23,887 nucleotides of DNA, from positions 1 to 23,887 of the forward strand of contig JBCBAP010000053.1 in assembly GCA_038532435.1 (NCBI GenBank), written 5' to 3'. The DNA is from JBCBAP01 sp038532435. Lineage in GTDB: Bacteria > Pseudomonadota > Alphaproteobacteria > Rhodobacterales > Rhodobacteraceae. Of the stretch, positions 22,619 to 23,887 are shown piece by piece. The notes beneath the pieces were generated by a model that worked only from the letters and a program-made list of their open reading frames with translations, searched no databases and was not told where the DNA came from. A program made the position numbers and the translations under genes. Within the stretch, counting starts at the first letter, position 1. Every line of letters starts with the position of its first letter.

Positions 22619-22652
22619 GACACCGCCGGTCCCGGCGACCGGCGGTGTTCTC
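22619..22652 (+). terminator. Strong hairpin after the CHRD gene
   Basis: ACACCGCCGGT (22620-22630) and ACCGGCGGTGT (22638-22648) form a perfect 11-bp stem with a 7-base loop, 10 bp past the CHRD stop. Only TTCTC follows, so it is a terminator with a poor U-tract. It separates the CHRD gene from sodB. Confidence 0.6.
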
Positions 22653-22774
22653 ATGCCGATTGCAGCCTCCTTTTTGACGAACGCTCTTCCCAGCACCGGG
22701 TTGAGGGATATATGCAGGGGCAACCCCGCGAGGGGCGCAAATCTCTGACCCCCAACCGAAAAACGGAGCATGCA

Positions 22775-23389
22775 ATGGCTTTCGAACTTCCCGATCTGCC
22801 TTACGCCCATGACGCGCTCGCCGAACTCGGCATGTCGAAGGAGACGCTGGAGTATCACCACGACCTTCACCACAAGGCCTATGTGGACAATGGCAACAAG
22901 CTCATCGACGGGACGGAGTGGGCGGACAAGTCCCTCGAGGACATCGTGAAGGGCACCTATGCCGCTGGTGCAGTCGCGCAGAACGGCATCTTCAACAACG
23001 CCTCCCAGCATTGGAACCACATGCAGTTCTGGGAGATGATGGGCCCCGCCGGTGCGGCCATGCCCTCCGAACTGGAAAGCCGGATCGTGGACGCGTTCGG
23101 CTCTGTGGATGAGATGAAATCCCAGTTCTCCGCCGCAGGTGCGGGTCAGTTCGGCTCCGGCTGGTGCTGGCTGGTCAAGCAGGCCGATGGAACCCTCGCG
23201 GTCACCAAGACCGAGAACGGGGTAAACCCGCTCTGCTTCGATCAGACGGCCCTTCTGGGCTGCGACGTATGGGAGCATTCCTACTATATCGACTTCCGCA
23301 ACAAGCGGCCCGTCTACCTGTCGAACTTCCTCGACAAGCTGGTGAATTGGGAAAACGTCGCTGCGCGCCTCTCCGCCGCGGGTGGCTGA
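22775..23389 (+). CDS. sodB: Superoxide dismutase, Fe type
   Basis: 204 residues from the ATG at 22775, with GGAG seven bases upstream; the frame is open to 22712 but family members begin MAFELPxLPYAxDAL as here. Metal ligands are His28 (YHHDLHH), His82 (HWNHMQFW), and Asp164 and His168 (DVWEHSYY). Gln78 in NNASQHWNH sits where Fe-SODs carry their active-site glutamine, so iron is the likely metal, though cambialistic use is possible. The enzyme turns superoxide into oxygen and hydrogen peroxide in the cytoplasm, since no signal peptide is present. The metallophosphoesterase gene starts only 6 bp after its stop. Confidence 0.95.
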   Translation: MAFELPDLPYAHDALAELGMSKETLEYHHDLHHKAYVDNGNKLIDGTEWADKSLEDIVKGTYAAGAVAQNGIFNNASQHWNHMQFWEMMGPAGAAMPSELESRIVDAFGSVDEMKSQFSAAGAGQFGSGWCWLVKQADGTLAVTKTENGVNPLCFDQTALLGCDVWEHSYYIDFRNKRPVYLSNFLDKLVNWENVAARLSAAGG

Positions 23390-23395
23390 GGCCCC

Positions 23396-23887
23396 ATGAT
23401 CTCCCGCCGCCGGTTTCTGCAAACGCTCGGAGGTGTCTTCGGGCTGGCGGCACTCGGCGGCGGATACGCTTTTGGCGTGGAGCCGGCCTTGCGGCTCCGC
23501 GTACAGCGGTGGCGCATTGAGCCGCCGGGCTGGCGCGGCGGGCCGCTCCGGATCGCGGCGCTCGCTGACCCCCATGTGGGTGAGCCGCATATGAGCCTCT
23601 CCCGGCTCCGGCGGATCGTACAAAAGACCAACGCGCTGGACCCCGATCTGACCGTCCTGCTCGGCGACTATGTCGCGAGCCATCCGTTCCAGACCCGTAA
23701 ACTCGATGTGACCGGTGCCGCAACGGTGTTGTCAGACCTTTCCGCGCCGCTCGGTGTGCATGCCATCCTCGGCAATCACGACTGGTGGGATGACACGCGC
23801 GAGCAGCGGGAACGGTCGGGGCGGATCCTCAGCCACGTAGGCAAGCTGATCGCCAAGGCCCGCAAGCCAGAAGGGACCCGTGTCGCG
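23396..23887 (+). CDS. Metallophosphoesterase with Tat signal peptide (3' end outside the window)
   Basis: The first 164 codons are present from the ATG at 23396. The N-terminus MISRRRFLQTLGG carries the twin-arginine motif SRRRFL followed by a hydrophobic stretch (about 11-26), so export by TatABC is expected. The calcineurin-like phosphoesterase motifs appear in order: DPH (58-60, the DxH metal pair), GDY (90-92) and GNHD (126-129), followed by WW, as in YkuE/YaeI-type phosphodiesterases. The substrate is unknown; relatives act on lipid A precursors or other phosphodiesters. It lies 6 bp after sodB and may be cotranscribed with it. The frame stays open to the window edge. Confidence 0.9.
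   Translation, partial: MISRRRFLQTLGGVFGLAALGGGYAFGVEPALRLRVQRWRIEPPGWRGGPLRIAALADPHVGEPHMSLSRLRRIVQKTNALDPDLTVLLGDYVASHPFQTRKLDVTGAATVLSDLSAPLGVHAILGNHDWWDDTREQRERSGRILSHVGKLIAKARKPEGTRVA

Noticed and set aside
22674..22714. Promoter for sodB from TTGACG and TATATG
   Set aside because: The two elements are about 29 bp apart, too far for a sigma-70 promoter, and no suitable partner was found for either.
22058..23683. Minus-strand open frame of 541 residues
   Set aside because: It is antisense to the CHRD, sodB and metallophosphoesterase genes and has no domain of its own.

Overview
The window looks like a piece of chromosome from a high-GC alphaproteobacterium, most likely of the Rhodobacteraceae (Roseobacter group). 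The reasons are the core gene set (tatABC, a DUF815 ATPase, nlpD-pcm-surE, serS, yajC-secD-secF followed by an MTH938-like gene), a VPxPA-type C-terminal sorting tail on a CHRD protein, a DmdA-like demethylase relative and heavy GC use at third codon positions. No rRNA, tRNA, CRISPR array, transposase, integrase or prophage gene was seen.

Left part (1-5.8 kb) is a mixed accessory region. It starts with the first 29 codons of prfC (minus strand), then a large pentapeptide-repeat protein with a membrane-like C-terminal end, a PstB-type ATPase with no permease genes beside it, and a secreted protein with two PilJ/NarX-type modules. An AT-richer divergent spacer separates these from an unusual SDR protein lacking the catalytic Tyr/Lys pair. 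The SDR gene converges on a GcvT-fold protein resembling DMSP demethylase.

Next (6.0-8.6 kb), divergent from the DmdA-like gene, is a two-gene unit: a sodium:solute symporter followed after 46 bp by an ABC importer-type ATPase with a TOBE-like C-terminus. No ABC permease or binding protein lies nearby.

The middle (8.7-16.8 kb) is housekeeping. tatA-tatB-tatC (twin-arginine translocase) is translationally coupled to a DUF815 ATPase. Facing it on the minus strand are surE, pcm and an NlpD-like lipoprotein (nucleotide phosphatase, protein repair methyltransferase, amidase activator), a DUF1203 gene and serS. A small plus-strand membrane protein gene sits between the DUF1203 gene and serS.

The right part (16.8-23.9 kb) begins with a second, membrane-anchored pentapeptide-repeat protein lying between serS and the yajC-secD-secF export operon. 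After secF come an MTH938-like gene, a non-coding stretch of about 320 bp, the secreted CHRD protein with a VPVPA sorting tail, an Fe-type superoxide dismutase, and the start of a metallophosphoesterase whose N-terminus is a Tat signal. That last protein is a likely client of the TatABC system encoded in the same window.

The most unusual items are: (1) a perfect 21-bp inverted repeat inside the first pentapeptide gene, where inversion of the 17-bp spacer would create an in-frame stop; (2) a short cap motif shared by the two otherwise different pentapeptide proteins; (3) the symporter plus ABC-ATPase pair; (4) the SDR with a replaced active site next to the DmdA-like gene. I did not find a clear-cut, wholly new multi-gene system; the strongest candidates are described as hypotheses.
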